NCBI GenBank assembly: GCA_032164245.1
Contig: JAVMKO010000006.1
Span: forward strand, 5,595,001 to 5,659,000
Source: Sternotherus odoratus
Lineage: Eukaryota; Chordata; Testudines; Kinosternidae
Direction: 5' to 3'
Length of the DNA stretch: 64,000 nucleotides
This document shows, piece by piece, positions 1 to 10,130 of the stretch (position 1 is the stretch's first letter; each line of letters starts with the position of its first letter). The position numbers and the translations under genes are program-made. A model generated the notes under the pieces. That model saw only the letters and a list, made by a program, of their open reading frames with translations, was not told where the DNA came from and did no database searches.

Positions 1-1008
1 TACAGTGAAGAATGCACTAAAAACACTTTCCCATAGCCAACCTCCCACTTTCAGCAACCACTTCAGAAGTGTCACCAAAATTAACCTGTACAGTTTTATT
101 TGATCTCACCTAACAATCCATCTCTAGTAACGGGTCAGCTTTTGTTGGCCCCTCATATGGTGGCTTAAGATAGGTTTCACTGTATGTTGTATTGTGTCAG
201 TTCCACAGCCTCCTTTCCTAAGAGTTAAGAGCCCCAGTTCACTAACAAAGCTTAAATTCTTAAGCACTATTTGCAAGACATCCAATCCTGCGAGTTGTTA
301 AACATCCTCAACTCCCACTGGCTTCTCAGAAGGTGGTCTGTATCTTACCAGGTAATGATCTAGGAATGGAAGTGTAATATGCATAGCTTTTATTTGACAT
401 GGTTGTGTTTACAGTGTTTCCCATGTCAGTGTGGTCAGGGCCTCAAAGAGTATTTGCAGAATATACAATGCTAACTCACTCTATAGTGACCTGAAACTCC
501 GTATGAGTTTTTGAAGAGCTGGCTTAATCTGCTTCCACCTCAGAAAGCTATTATTAACTCAGGGATAAACTTGCACCTTTTAATCAGGTGCTATAAATGA
601 CCGTTCTCAAAGTAATTCGGGGAACAAATAACCTTCCCCTCCCTACCCGTTTAAAGGATCAATAAACTCTAAAGGTAGCAGGTGATGTATCCATCAATTC
701 AGACCCTTTGAAGCACCAGGACCAGCTAGAGGATATTTTGTCCCATCCACCCCAAGTTTCAAGGAACCTTTTTATTTAGAGAGAAATCATGCAGGCCCGT
801 GCACAAGGGTTGCAGGGGAATCTCAGACTGCCAACAGGCCAGGATTTTTAAGAAATCACCCTCTTCCACTTCCAGCACTAGTGTGTCCCCTTGTGCTCGG
901 AAATTCGGGCACAAAATGAAAGCTGATTAGCATGAACATTTATAGGGTCACAAACCAGGGCGTGGAGGTGCGGACAAAGAGTCAAGGGTGTAGGTATATC
1001 ACGCTCAC
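1..1008 (-). other. MAP4K5: MAP4K5 intron 2 (partial)
   Basis: This is the intron that follows the first MAP4K5 coding exon, read on the minus strand. Its donor is GTGAGC at 1008 downward. I looked for the next expected exon, which in this family continues with the lysine-bearing strand of the kinase N-lobe, and did not find it, so it must lie to the left of the window. I see no clear mobile element or other gene here. Confidence 0.6.
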
Positions 1009-1116
1009 CTTATATACATCTCCATATGTGCCACTCCCCACCCTCTGGATGAGCTCATAGTCTTGCTGTGGATTCCGCCTCATGATATCCCCACTCGGCC
1101 GAGCCACAGGGTCCAT
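1009..1116 (-). CDS. MAP4K5: MAP4K5 first coding exon (kinase N-lobe, partial gene)
   Basis: This is the first coding exon of a MAP4K/GCK-family serine/threonine kinase, which acts upstream of JNK signalling. Read on the minus strand, the ATG at 1116 opens 36 codons. They begin [20 protein letters not shown] and end in the glycine-rich loop G27-S-G29-T-Y-G32-D-V34-Y-K36, then a consensus donor AAG|GTGAGC follows. The phase is 0. The [10 protein letters not shown] segment is closest, as I recall it, to MAP4K5; MAP4K3 has NPQEDFEL. A head-to-head ATL1 neighbour also fits MAP4K5. The start has a good context (A at -3, G at +4). A probable acceptor, TTGACTGAG|G, lies one base before the ATG, so this is probably exon 2. 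The catalytic lysine and everything after it are outside the window. Confidence 0.88.
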
Positions 1117-2107
1117 CCTCAGTCAATACAACCCCAGAGAGGGGGCAAACAGGAACTCTAAGCAGTTGCTTCTCCCTTCACCACCCTGGGGAGTCCACTC
1201 CCCGGAGGACAGATGCTCTGTATGGCTACCGAGGGGATCTGTTCTTTGCACACATGGCTTCTGCTCCCACCTTTCTGCCTAAGACACAAAACAAAACGAC
1301 TTATTAGGCTTTGGTTTCAGTCAGGCTTTGTGTTGCTGGCTCCCAGGAGATTGGGGGAGGGGACTCAGATCTCAGAAAAAAGAAGCCTCCACCCACAAGT
1401 GCTTCTCTGCTGCATTAGAGGGAAGGGTCTCAGCTTCTGTTACAGCTTGGTTGACAACAATGACAAAAGTGGCAGAGGCGGGACCGATATGATAGCAGCT
1501 GAGCTATCATCCCCCATCCGCCCCCTGCTCCTCCCCCCTGCCCCCCCACAGTGCTGGGGCTAGGAAACAGCAGCTACCTTCCCAAACTCTTCTCACCTCT
1601 GGTCCAAAGGCAGAGGGAAAGGAGAGGCAGGGTCAGTTCCCTGCCTGCATGCTCTCCGCAGACAGGGCCCAGGGCAGCTATGTGCTGTTGGTATTTTAAG
1701 GACCCTCTCAAAAATAATATCAACTTGCCTGCCATAGGCCCAGAGGTAGATGTTCTAGCAGAGAGGGAGCTGAGGTGCTAGAGCGTTTATTTGGTTCTTC
1801 CATTTAAACCAAAAAATTCTCTGTCATACACATAATCAAGGAGACAGGCAACAGCACCTGGAGGCACACTTACTGTAAGTGCCGTTGCGGCAAGCATTTC
1901 TACTTTGGTCCTAGACAAACAAACTGAGTATTGACGGACTGACACAGAGCTCAGTGTCATCTTCGGAGTGGGGATGGAGCCCCTGAGCGGGAGGGAAGGA
2001 GATCAGGGCCCCTTCTTCCCTAGGAAGGCTTTGTTTGGTATCCAGCACTTGGGGCTATTCCAAAGGCAGGATCTTTGTTCTTCAGGGGAATTGTGGGCCC
2101 CAGGGTC

Positions 2108-2845
2108 AATCAGAATTTCAGGGTTGGAAGGGACCTCAGGAGGTATCTAGTCCAACCCCCTGCTCAAAGCAGGACCAACCCCAACTAAATCATCCAAGCC
2201 AGGACTTTGTCAAACCTGACCTTAAAAACCTCTAAGGAAGGAAATTCCACCACTTGCCCAGGTAACCCATTCCAGTGCTTCACCAACCTCCTAGTGAAAA
2301 AGATTTTCCTAACATCCTAACCTCAACCTCCCCCACTGCAACTTGAGACCATTACTCCTTGTTCTGTCATCTGCTACCACTGTGAACAGTCTAGATCCAT
2401 CCTCTTTAGAACCCCCTTTCAGGTAGTTGAAAGCAGCTATCAAATCCCCCCTCAGTCTTCTCTTCTGTAGACTAAACAATCCCAGTTCTCTCATCAGAGA
2501 GGTAGCCGTGTTAGTCTGGAATAGCAGAGGTAACAAAGTCCTGTGGCACCTTAAAGACTAACTATAAAGTTTTGAAGCATAAGCTTCGTGGGCTAATACC
2601 CACTTCGTCGGATGCAAGCAGTGAAGTGGTATTAGCCCACCAAAGCTTATGCTTCAAAACTTTATAGTTAGTCTTTAAGGTGCCACAGGACTTTGTTACC
2701 AGTTCTCTCAGCCGCTCCTCATAAGTCATGTGCTCCAGGCCCCTAATCATTTTTTATTGCCCTTCTTGGGACTCTTTCCAATTTTTTCACATCCTTCTTG
2801 TAGTTTGGGCCCCAGAACTGAACACTCCTCCAGTCACCTCTGGCA
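2108..2845 (-). mobile_element. CR1 LINE 3' fragment, split by a later insertion
   Basis: Read on the minus strand this is the 3' region of a CR1 LINE. Typical phrases seen on the plus strand are GGGTTGGAAGGGACCTCAGG near 2120 and CTAGTCCAACCCCCTGCTCA near 2150. It matches other copies here at 3698 and 44885. The copy is interrupted at 2494..2700 by a foldback retroposon and resumes at 2711, so it is older than that insertion. It fades out near 2845, where the CpG-rich minisatellite begins. Confidence 0.85.
2494..2700 (-). mobile_element. foldback (snap-back) retroposon with 10-bp TSD
   Basis: This element is inserted into the CR1 copy with an exact 10-bp target duplication, AGTTCTCTCA, at 2484..2493 and 2701..2710. 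It contains a 78-nt inverted repeat: arms 2529..2606 and 2623..2700 are near-identical, around a 16-nt loop. Outside the palindrome is a unique end, 2494..2528, which on the minus strand reads CAGACTAACACGGCT. Another copy at 48444 has the same end and the same architecture. TSD length and arrangement suggest target-primed reverse transcription with snap-back at the 5' end, not a DNA transposon. I do not name the family. Confidence 0.75.
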
Positions 2846-2848
2846 GGG

Positions 2849-3074
2849 ATGCTGCCCCCCCTCCCCCCCCGCACGGGACCGGTCGCTGCCCCCCTCCCCC
2901 CCCCCCGCACGGGACCGGTCGCTGCCCCCCCTCCCCCCCCCCGCACGGGACCGGTCGCTGCCCCCCCTCCCCCCCCCCCGCACGGGACCGGTCGCTGCCC
3001 CCCCTCCCCCCCCCCGCACGGGACCGGTCGCTGCCCCCCCTCCCCCCCCCGCACGGGACCGGTCGCTGCCCCCC
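2849..3074. repeat. G/C-rich minisatellite, six units of about 36-38 bp
   Basis: Six tandem copies share the core GCACGGGACCGGTCGCTGCC, followed by a C-tract of variable length (CCCCCCTCCCCCCCCC). Each unit holds several CpGs, so this is the left edge of the MAP4K5 CpG island. The C-tracts vary in length from unit to unit, which suggests slippage. The long reading frames across it are artefacts of repeats lacking stops. Confidence 0.9.
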
Positions 3075-3660
3075 CGGCCTGGGCCTCCCCGCCGCTCCCC
3101 GCTCAGGCCCAGCAGCCGCGGGAGGGAAGCGGCGGCCGGAGCCGGGGTAGGGGCCTCCCTCCCTCCCTCGCCCGGCCGGTCACTGACAGCGGCCGGGCCG
3201 CCGCCCCACGGCCAGGCCGGATCGAGCCGCCGCGCCGCTTACCTCGGCCCCTGTCCCGCGGTGCGAGCCGGGCCCAGCCCGGGCCGCCCAGTCACACGAG
3301 CCGCTCCCCCGCCCGGGCCTTCCAGCGCCCGGCTCGAGCCCGCTGCGCCGCCCGACCCCCAGCGGCCCCGGAGCCGCCCGCCGCCGCGCTCCGTGTGCGC
3401 TGCTGGCGGCGCCGCGCAGGGCCGGGACGCGCCGAGGGGCCGGGCGGCAGCGCCACAGCGCCGCGCTGCGGGGAGACGGGGCGCTGCCTCCGGGCCCTGC
3501 CGGGCTCCAGCCCGGCCCCGCTGACAGAGCCGGGGGGGCTGAGCTCAGAGCGCCCCCCCGCCCCAAATTGTCCCCCCTCAGCGCAGCCCGGGGCCATTGT
3601 GATCCACTGCCCGGGGGGAGCAGACAGCGAGTGTGAACAATCAGCACAGGGGTGGGGGTG
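3075..3660 (-). promoter_or_regulatory. MAP4K5: CpG island, probable MAP4K5 promoter and non-coding exon 1
   Basis: This is a dense CpG island with no clear coding potential. On the minus strand a strong splice donor, GAG|GTAAGC, lies at 3243/3242 inside it. That allows a non-coding first exon starting somewhere between about 3300 and 3650 and ending at 3243, which would splice to the MAP4K5 coding exon at 1117. No TATA box is seen, as expected for a CpG-island promoter. The transcription start cannot be placed from sequence alone. Confidence 0.6.
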
Positions 3661-3697
3661 ATAGGGGCCCCCTAAGACAAAGCCCCAAATATAGACT

Positions 3698-3998
3698 CAG
3701 AGACTATCAGGGTTGGAAGGGAAGGGACCTCAGGAGGGATCTAGTCCAACCCCCTCCTCAAAGCAGGACCAATCCCCCACTAGATCATCCCAGCCAGGGC
3801 TTTGTCAAGCCTGACCTTAAAAACCTCTAAGGAAGGAGATTCCACCACTTGCCCAGGTAACCCATTCCAGTGCTTCACCCCCCTCCTAGTGAAACAGTGT
3901 TTCCTAATATCCACCCTAAACCTCCCCCACTGCAACTTGAGACCATTGCTCCTTGTTCTGTCAGCCGGTAGCACTAAGAACAGTCTAGATCCATCCTC
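3698..3998 (-). mobile_element. CR1 LINE 3' fragment
   Basis: A second minus-strand CR1 3' fragment, close in sequence to the one at 2108. It includes CTAGTCCAACCCCCTCCTCA and the segment ending near AACAGTCTAGATCCATCCT. It lies directly beside the MAP4K5 CpG island. Confidence 0.85.
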
Positions 3999-4002
3999 AT
4001 AT

Positions 4003-4045
4003 CAGGACTGTCCCTATAAAATCGGGATAGCTGGTCACCCTGAAA
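4003..4045. mobile_element. end of a hAT-like MITE (fragment)
   Basis: The stretch with ACTGTCCCTATAAAATCGGG and the end CTGGTCACCCTG matches the right end of the complete MITE at 14995..15120. Only this end is present. Confidence 0.6.
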
Positions 4046-4147
4046 GTCCAGGCCAGGTCACTTCACCCACTGAGCCCAGGGACCTTCCAGAAATGTAAAG
4101 CAGCCCAACTTAGCCCCAGCCACCGGGAGCCCCAGAGCCCGTCAGAA

Positions 4148-4740
4148 CAGCAAATGCAACACCTGCAGCCGTCCCGGTGATAAAAATGCCCGCAACACAC
4201 CTTTCAGGATCCATGGCTCCTACGCATGCCTGCCACACGGGGTGTACTACACCCAGCACACAAAATGCCCCAGGAACAGTTATGTGGGTGAAACATTGGT
4301 CTCAAAGATCTGATGCAGGAGAATGATAAAAGCCCAAAACACCGCATCACCTGGGGGTGATCACTTTTCACCAATTGATCACTCCCTATCGGAGTTCCTC
4401 AGAGGAAACCTGCACAACTTCTTAACAAGCCTGGGAATTTAAATTCACAACACTGCTAGATGCTAAAAATCGTGGTCTTAATAAATACACCGGATTTATG
4501 GCTTATTACAGCTATAACCCACTAACTCACCTTTGCGTTAACCGCCCACTTCCCCTTGAATGGTTTCTTACAACGTTAACCCTTTATGCTAACCAGTCTG
4601 TTCCACCTTGTATTTAGCTGTGATACACTGAGTACCATTCCCAGACCTGAAGAAGAGCTTTGTGTAGCTCAAAAGTATGTCTCTTCCGCCAATAGCAGCT
4701 GGTCCAATAAAATATATCACTTCACCCACCTTGTCTTTCT
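4148..4740 (+). pseudogene. Penelope-like element remnant with a GIY-YIG-type endonuclease trace
   Basis: Conceptual plus-strand reading gives a run with CNTCS near 4150, then VYYTQHTKCPRNSYVGETL near 4232..4290. This has the spacing of a GIY-YIG nuclease core (tyrosine motif, cysteine pair, YVGET). Further on come HFS, LRGNLHN and TGFMAYY-like remnants, broken by stops. Penelope-like retroelements carry such a domain after their reverse transcriptase. The tail, with a repeated 'ggtccaataaaatatatcac' phrase at about 4703, is a common 3' end of this repeat. It is dead: several in-frame stops are visible. Confidence 0.6.
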
Positions 4741-4744
4741 TATC

Positions 4745-5090
4745 TTCCAGAAAAGCCTCCAGCCTGGACTTGAGACATCAAGGGAAGGAGAATCCACCAC
4801 TTCCCTTAGCAGTGGTTAATCATCCTCCTGATTAAACAATGGTGCCTTTTTAAAGCTGAATTTGTCTGGGTTTAACTTCTAGCTATTTGGTTCTTGTTTT
4901 GCCTTTTTGTGCTAGATTAAAGGGCCCTCTACGTACCTTGTGTTTTCTTCCCCTGAAGTTATTGAGTCAGTGTAATATGAACACTGCAACCTTTTTGATA
5001 AAATGATTGAGCTCCTTAAGTCTCACTGTAAAGTATTTTTTGCCAGCCCTTGAATCACTTTTGTAGCTCTTTTCTGTGAGACACGCTCAT
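4745..5090 (-). mobile_element. old CR1 LINE fragment
   Basis: Degenerate minus-strand CR1-type sequence. The recognisable phrases are 'gagctccttaagtctcactg' and 'cccttgaatcacttttgtag', which correspond to the conserved 3' untranslated and ORF2 end seen in other copies. It is more diverged than the copies at 2108 and 3698. Confidence 0.6.
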
Positions 5091-5828
5091 ACATACAGCT
5101 TTAAGAAACCTATGCATGTCAGCAATATTTGGTCATTATTGTATGAGTCCCCTGGATGCAGTAAAGGGGTGGGGGATAGATGGTGGGGTGAAAGGAAGAT
5201 GGTTGTGGCTTCCACTTCTGGGATAGCTGTAGATCAGTTCAGACTCCAGCATAGTTAAGAGTAGCTTCAAAGGGCTATCTGCCAGCTTCCCCCCCAAACC
5301 TTCACGCTATGCTGGGGACTGGACGGGGGCAGTGTAAGGCTGGCTTTATTCCACCTGGCAATTTCCCTTACCTTGAAGGAATACCCAGTCATCTGTTTTG
5401 TACAAGTGGTCAGCTCTGAATCCATTCTCTTGGCTATTGCAGACAGTCCTAATATTGTGATTAGAGTTCACTGGTCTGTATTCACAATTAGAAATGGACC
5501 CACGCTGCAAAGTTCAGATCTAGATCCAAACTTTCTCCAAGTTCCAGAGAGTTCAGGGGTCTAGGGTGTCCGTTTGGGCCCATTTCTGCATATTACTAAT
5601 TTTAACAACCACTAATTGAAAAAATACAATTTCGGAAACAGAAGTCCAGATCTAGGTGCCCTCCTGCCATTTCCCACCCGGATGCAGTTCAAAGCAGCCA
5701 AGGCTGTCATAAATGACGGCTTGGGGATTCCCATTGTATAAGAGGAATCCCCAGGTCTCATGGTCAGTGTCATCACTCCAGTCCAAGCTCAAATTCCTGC
5801 ATCTATAGCCAACAAACTAATACAATAT
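5091..5828. other. intergenic, nothing recognised
   Basis: I find no gene, splice-supported exon or clear repeat here. Short open frames have no family signature. Confidence 0.5.
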
Positions 5829-5829
5829 A

Positions 5830-6000
5830 CACCGGACCCTCGCTATAGCCTGGGGTTCGGTATCCATGCAAAATCACGTTAATGCGGGGGACACGTTGCC
5901 ATGGATCCCAATGAAATATTTAAATCTGAGCTCCATGGCAATGACCACGCTGTATGTGAACCCATGGTATAGCGACGCGGGCTATAGCAAGAGTCCGGTG
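5830..6000. mobile_element. mariner-like MITE with TA target duplication
   Basis: The element has terminal inverted repeats, CACCGGACCCTCGCTATAG on the left and its imperfect complement ending GAGTCCGGTG on the right, flanked on both sides by TA. This is the pattern of Tc1/mariner non-autonomous copies. The 171-bp interior has no reading frame of note. Confidence 0.8.
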
Positions 6001-7104
6001 TACATACAAAAAACCCACCCCATGTTAAAATAACATTACTTAGGTTGTAAAGTCACTCACTTGAAAGTTAGGAGTGCCAGATTTACGGTTGGCTGTGCAA
6101 CCTTAATTCTGCCTCCCTGTGCAGCCATCCTGCACATTGAATGAGGTAAGGGCAATGTGCAAAAATAGCATGAGGTCTTCTAATTAAAGACTATCATAGT
6201 GTATACACGGAGGGGGATAAATTACAGTTGCACAGGCAACGCTGTATCTGGCATTTCCTAACTTTTTTGAGTACTTGACTTTGCAACATTCGCGTTCTTT
6301 TAATGAAGTTTTTTTCATGTTATTTCTTAGTGTGTTTTTTGCACACCAGTGCAACTCCCCATCATGTCTTTGGTTTGTCACCATCACCTGAGCTACAGCA
6401 CTAATTACATTAGCCATTATGGGGAATGTGATTTGCCTCAACCAGCGAACACAAGTTCAAACTACAACATGCCTTGTCTACACTACAACTTTAAAACATG
6501 CTCATTAGCACGTGTTAAAAATACACAGCTGTTCCTTGTGAAGACAGGGCCTTTCAGAGAAGGCAATCTTTAAATGCAAGACTGTACTCAAGAACACCCC
6601 TCTCAGTGTTAATGATCTTGCTAATTACACCCCAGGTCCCATCTCTGGTAATTAAACAAAGACAATGGTGAAGGAGGTAGCATACCACCTCCAGAACCAG
6701 AGCCACCATTTTAGACCTCCTGCCCCTGACAAGATGCTGACAAGATCCCAGAAAACTGAGATGAGCAAACTCTTGGACATCCCAAGAACCCACCCCTACA
6801 CAGAGCTCCTTCTTGTCACTTCCTTTATGCAACATTTTTGTGAGATTGGTAGGAGAGACTCTGGGACGACAGCACTCTCAATACATGGTTGGCACCCAAC
6901 TATATATCTCCTTCTCAGTAAAGGTGGACAATATGTCTTCCTGCTGACAGAGTGTGTGAATTAGCTGGAGACCTGAAAAAAAGTACCTAGCTTGAGCCCA
7001 ATTTAGGACAGATGGAGGTGGAATTGGTTGTGACTGCCATGTGACCTCACCCATTATTGAGCGTTTCTGCTTACTGCGGGTCAAAGAAGTACACAATTTC
7101 AGGG
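6001..7104. other. intergenic, possible small MITE at 6461..6560
   Basis: A possible small DNA element at about 6461..6560 has ends GCCTTGTCTACACT and GTGAAGACAGGGC, which are imperfect inverted repeats. No target duplication was established. The rest shows no gene or clear repeat. Confidence 0.35.
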
Positions 7105-7205
7105 TACTATTCATAGCCTTTAAGGCCAGAAGGGCCACTGCAATCACCTAATGTGACCTTTTGTCTATCCCAGGCCAGAGAACTTGCCCAAAATGATTCC
7201 TTTAG
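7105..7205 (-). mobile_element. CR1 LINE 3' end, short old fragment
   Basis: The phrase 'aaggccagaagggccactgc' and the following 'cccaggccagagaacttgcc' match the minus-strand 3' end of an old CR1 subfamily. A plus-strand copy of that subfamily ends near 9772. Confidence 0.6.
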
Positions 7206-7369
7206 AGCTATGGTATATCTTTACAAAATACTATATTGAATTCATCACTGCATACAGGTGCCCAGATAGCAGCTTGTGGCTAGAAATATCTTGTTTCCTC
7301 TTCTTCTAGACAGTCATCTCTGTTCATCTTTCCAGATACAGGTCTAACTCAGGTGATCCATGGTCTTGT

Positions 7370-7560
7370 TACTTTCAGGCTAGATTACTTTAATTCACTG
7401 TTCCTTGGATTGACCCTGAGGGCCCCCTGGAAGCTATAGCTGATACAGCATGCAGTAGCCTACCTCTTAACTGATACAACCCAACAAGACCATATCGCTC
7501 CAGTACTTCACATCCTTCATTGGCTGCCAGCTCAGTTCTGGCGCAGCTGTCTCAGAGATG
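7370..7560 (+). pseudogene. decayed LINE ORF2 C-terminus (L2/CR1-clade-like)
   Basis: Plus-strand reading gives DYFNSLFLGLT, then IQHAVAYLLTDTTQQDHIAP and LHILHWLPA. This is the conserved layout of the C-terminal end of L2/CR1-like LINE polymerases (a DYCN-like box, a QNAAARLL-like helix, an HWLP box). Frameshifts and stops are present, so it is a fossil. The clade is inferred from these boxes only. Confidence 0.6.
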
Positions 7561-9329
7561 ACTTATCTCTTAGCAACCTAGTACATCATCTACACTCCTG
7601 GGAAATGCTTTGGCTTTCGGAGCTCAAGTTTCAACTTACAGATGCACAGGCCAATGCATTCATTTCAGAGGTCCTTCAGCCGTCGAACTTGCTAGCCCTA
7701 GAGGTCAGGTTGAATTTAAATCTTTCCATGCTCAGAGCATGACCCTGCACATATTTACACAGGTGTTTCCCAATTAACCATGTCATAAATTAGTCTGGCA
7801 AAGCTCCCTTGGAAGCAGAACATTGGCGTCTGAACATTTTAAGAGAGCAGCTATTGATGTGAGAGCTGAGGGGAGTTCTCCCCGTCAGACGGGATGATGA
7901 GGTAGCTCTCCATGTCGTGAGACATCCAGATACAATGATGGTCACATTAGAGATGGATACACAGTGTGTCAGGATTTATCAACCTTGAGCCCTTGAAAAG
8001 CTGCTTTCAGGGGAAAGTCAATGGTTGAAGGTGGGTCTTCTAGATCTGTATACCACTAGTTGAAGAAAAATCAATTTCAATGTGGCAACTGAACTTCTGA
8101 TCAAAAACCGTGTGGCTGTATGGCTTAGAGTCTTCCAAGAGCACAATATAAAAAACCCAGGATGTGGGCGAGAGCAAGATTAGGGCTGGCAACAATGTGC
8201 ACAACACAGTAAAAGCATCCAGACAAAAATAGCATGTCATTTTCCTTCCATTTGGTGCAAGAGATATGTTTTGAAAAAATTAGGTGTAATGGGATAAAAT
8301 GAATCCTGATGTATCAACCCTGCATGTGTCTAGTGCATTGACTGAATTAAGAACAGTGTGTGCTTTCTGTACAGTCATACCGCTCGTATGTATCCATCAC
8401 ATTATACTGCCTAAACAAAACATGTAGGGCCTGATTTTCAGATTGAAAACAGGATTTATGTTCCTATTTCCTTGGGTGCTTTTGAAAACCCCATTCTTAA
8501 GTCCCTGGGATAGTATTACTGCTTGCACCAGCCATCCAAAGGAGAATGGGAATCATGGGACTGATTAAACTCATAGGTGTCATAGCTGCAGACTAAGGCG
8601 TTATGGTCTTACCCAACTCAAATTGTTTTCTATTTAGGTGCTTGCTTTAAATGAAAAGTGGTTTGCTTCCAGTGCAACACAGATTATGTGCACTCACTAG
8701 AAGAGATTCACTTTTACTTTCCTCTTTGCTCTATAACCCTTCAGCATCCTGTGTATTCTCTCCAACACAAATACATGCTTCTTCCTGCACATCCACCAAA
8801 TAAGAGAAAGAAAAAAAACAATTTACCCTTTCAGGAGCTACATTTCCTGAAATAATTTTAAACAAGTAAACATGTTCCAGTAAACCAGCTGCCTACACTC
8901 CTAGTTATGGACCCCCTTTTACTCTCCTTCTGCTTAAACTCCTCCATGAGAGTCACAAACACCATTCTGTTTTCCGGTATTAGTACTCACGGAAGATAGT
9001 CAGATGATGGCGTGAGAAACAGGACATTTCAATTTCCAGTAATAGATAATACATTAATGCTTAGCCGCATATAGAGCTTTACATTTACACTTTCAAATTA
9101 ATCCTCTCAAACATGCCCTTTCAAAATTCATAAAGCCTCATCACCACCTCGTTTAACCCTGTGATGAATACAAACCACTATGGTGAGGCCTGATTCCAAA
9201 CCCACTGACGTCATCAGAAAGAGTCCTGTTGACTTTGGATTAACCTTTTGGCTAGCCTAGTGGCTACCTGTAACTACTGGCACCACTGTGACTACAAACT
9301 TGGGCAAATGCAGGTTCCTGCAATTCAAG
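7561..9329. other. intergenic, nothing recognised
   Basis: I see only short open frames without family signatures. A phrase near 8430 (GGGCCTGATTTTCAGATTG) resembles other places in the window (27110, 35340, 54770) and may be an old low-copy repeat. Confidence 0.4.
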
Positions 9330-9772
9330 ATAACTTGGAGAAGGTTCAGAGAGGTGGCATGAGACTGATTAAAGGATTAGAAAACATCCCTTATACTGTT
9401 AGACTCATATAGCTCAATCTTAATAAAGAGAAGGCTAAGGAGTGGCTTGATCACAGCCTATAAGTGTCTACATGGGGAACAGATATTTAATAATGGGTTC
9501 TTCAATCTAGCAGAGAAAGGCATAACTTGATCCAATGGCTGGAAATCAAAGTGAGACAAGTTTAGACTGGAAATCAGGCATACATTTTTAGCAGTGAGTA
9601 ATTAACCATTGGAACAATTTACCCAGAGTCCTGCCATCACTGACCATTTTAAAATCAAGATTAGATGTTTTTCTAAAAGATCTGGTCTAAGAATTGTTTT
9701 GGGGAAGTTCTCTGGCCTGTGTCAGCTGCTAGATGATCACAATGGTCCCTTCTGGCCTTGGAATCTATGAAA
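9330..9772 (+). mobile_element. CR1 LINE 3' fragment
   Basis: Plus-strand CR1 sequence running from the ORF2 end (GAGAAGGTTCAGAGAGGTGG) to the 3' untranslated region, ending CAATGGTCCCTTCTGGCCTT. It is moderately diverged. Confidence 0.8.
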
Positions 9773-9884
9773 ACTTTGTTGACTGTTACCTCATCCTCCC
9801 CACATCATTCTTCTCCCCACCACATCTGTAAATTCATTCCGACATTACATATTGTCAGAATCCAAGCCTGTGAGCCAGCTTTTG

Positions 9885-10130
9885 CAGGGACTGCCTTTGT
9901 GATACCAATGCCTAGCACAACAAATGGTCCATAGGCACTAGTGCAATAAATCAATAATAACATCACCACCACAACAGTCCCATGATAACAATCTGAGGCA
10001 GATAGGTCTGTATAATTATACCCATTTTGCAGCTAGGGAAACTGATGTAAAAAACTTAAGTGACTTGCCCAAAGTATTTGAGTGTGGAGTATAAGAGCTA
10101 GGAATATTAGGAGCCATGAATTCCCTGATT
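9885..10130. repeat. old SINE/LINE tails (MIR-like core)
   Basis: Two ancient pieces are seen. 'gcctagcacaacaaatggtc' followed by AAT-rich sequence at 9910..9960 is a SINE/L3-type tail. CCCATTTTGCAGCTAGGGAA with 'agtgacttgcccaaag' at about 10020..10078 resembles the MIR 3' region. Confidence 0.45.

Larger units (their letters stand above)
1118..3242 (-). other. MAP4K5: inferred MAP4K5 intron 1 (5'UTR intron)
   Basis: This interval runs between an inferred donor in the CpG island (GAG|GTAAGC at 3243/3242, minus strand) and an inferred acceptor (CTGAG|GATGG at 1118/1117). It holds a minus-strand CR1 copy split by a foldback retroposon and a G/C-rich minisatellite. Between 1118 and 2108 I recognise nothing. 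Confidence 0.5.

Noticed and set aside
2730..3661. Proline- and arginine-rich open frames across the MAP4K5 CpG island
   Set aside because: High G/C content and the C-rich minisatellite remove stops on both strands. No family signature, and frames overlap in all directions.
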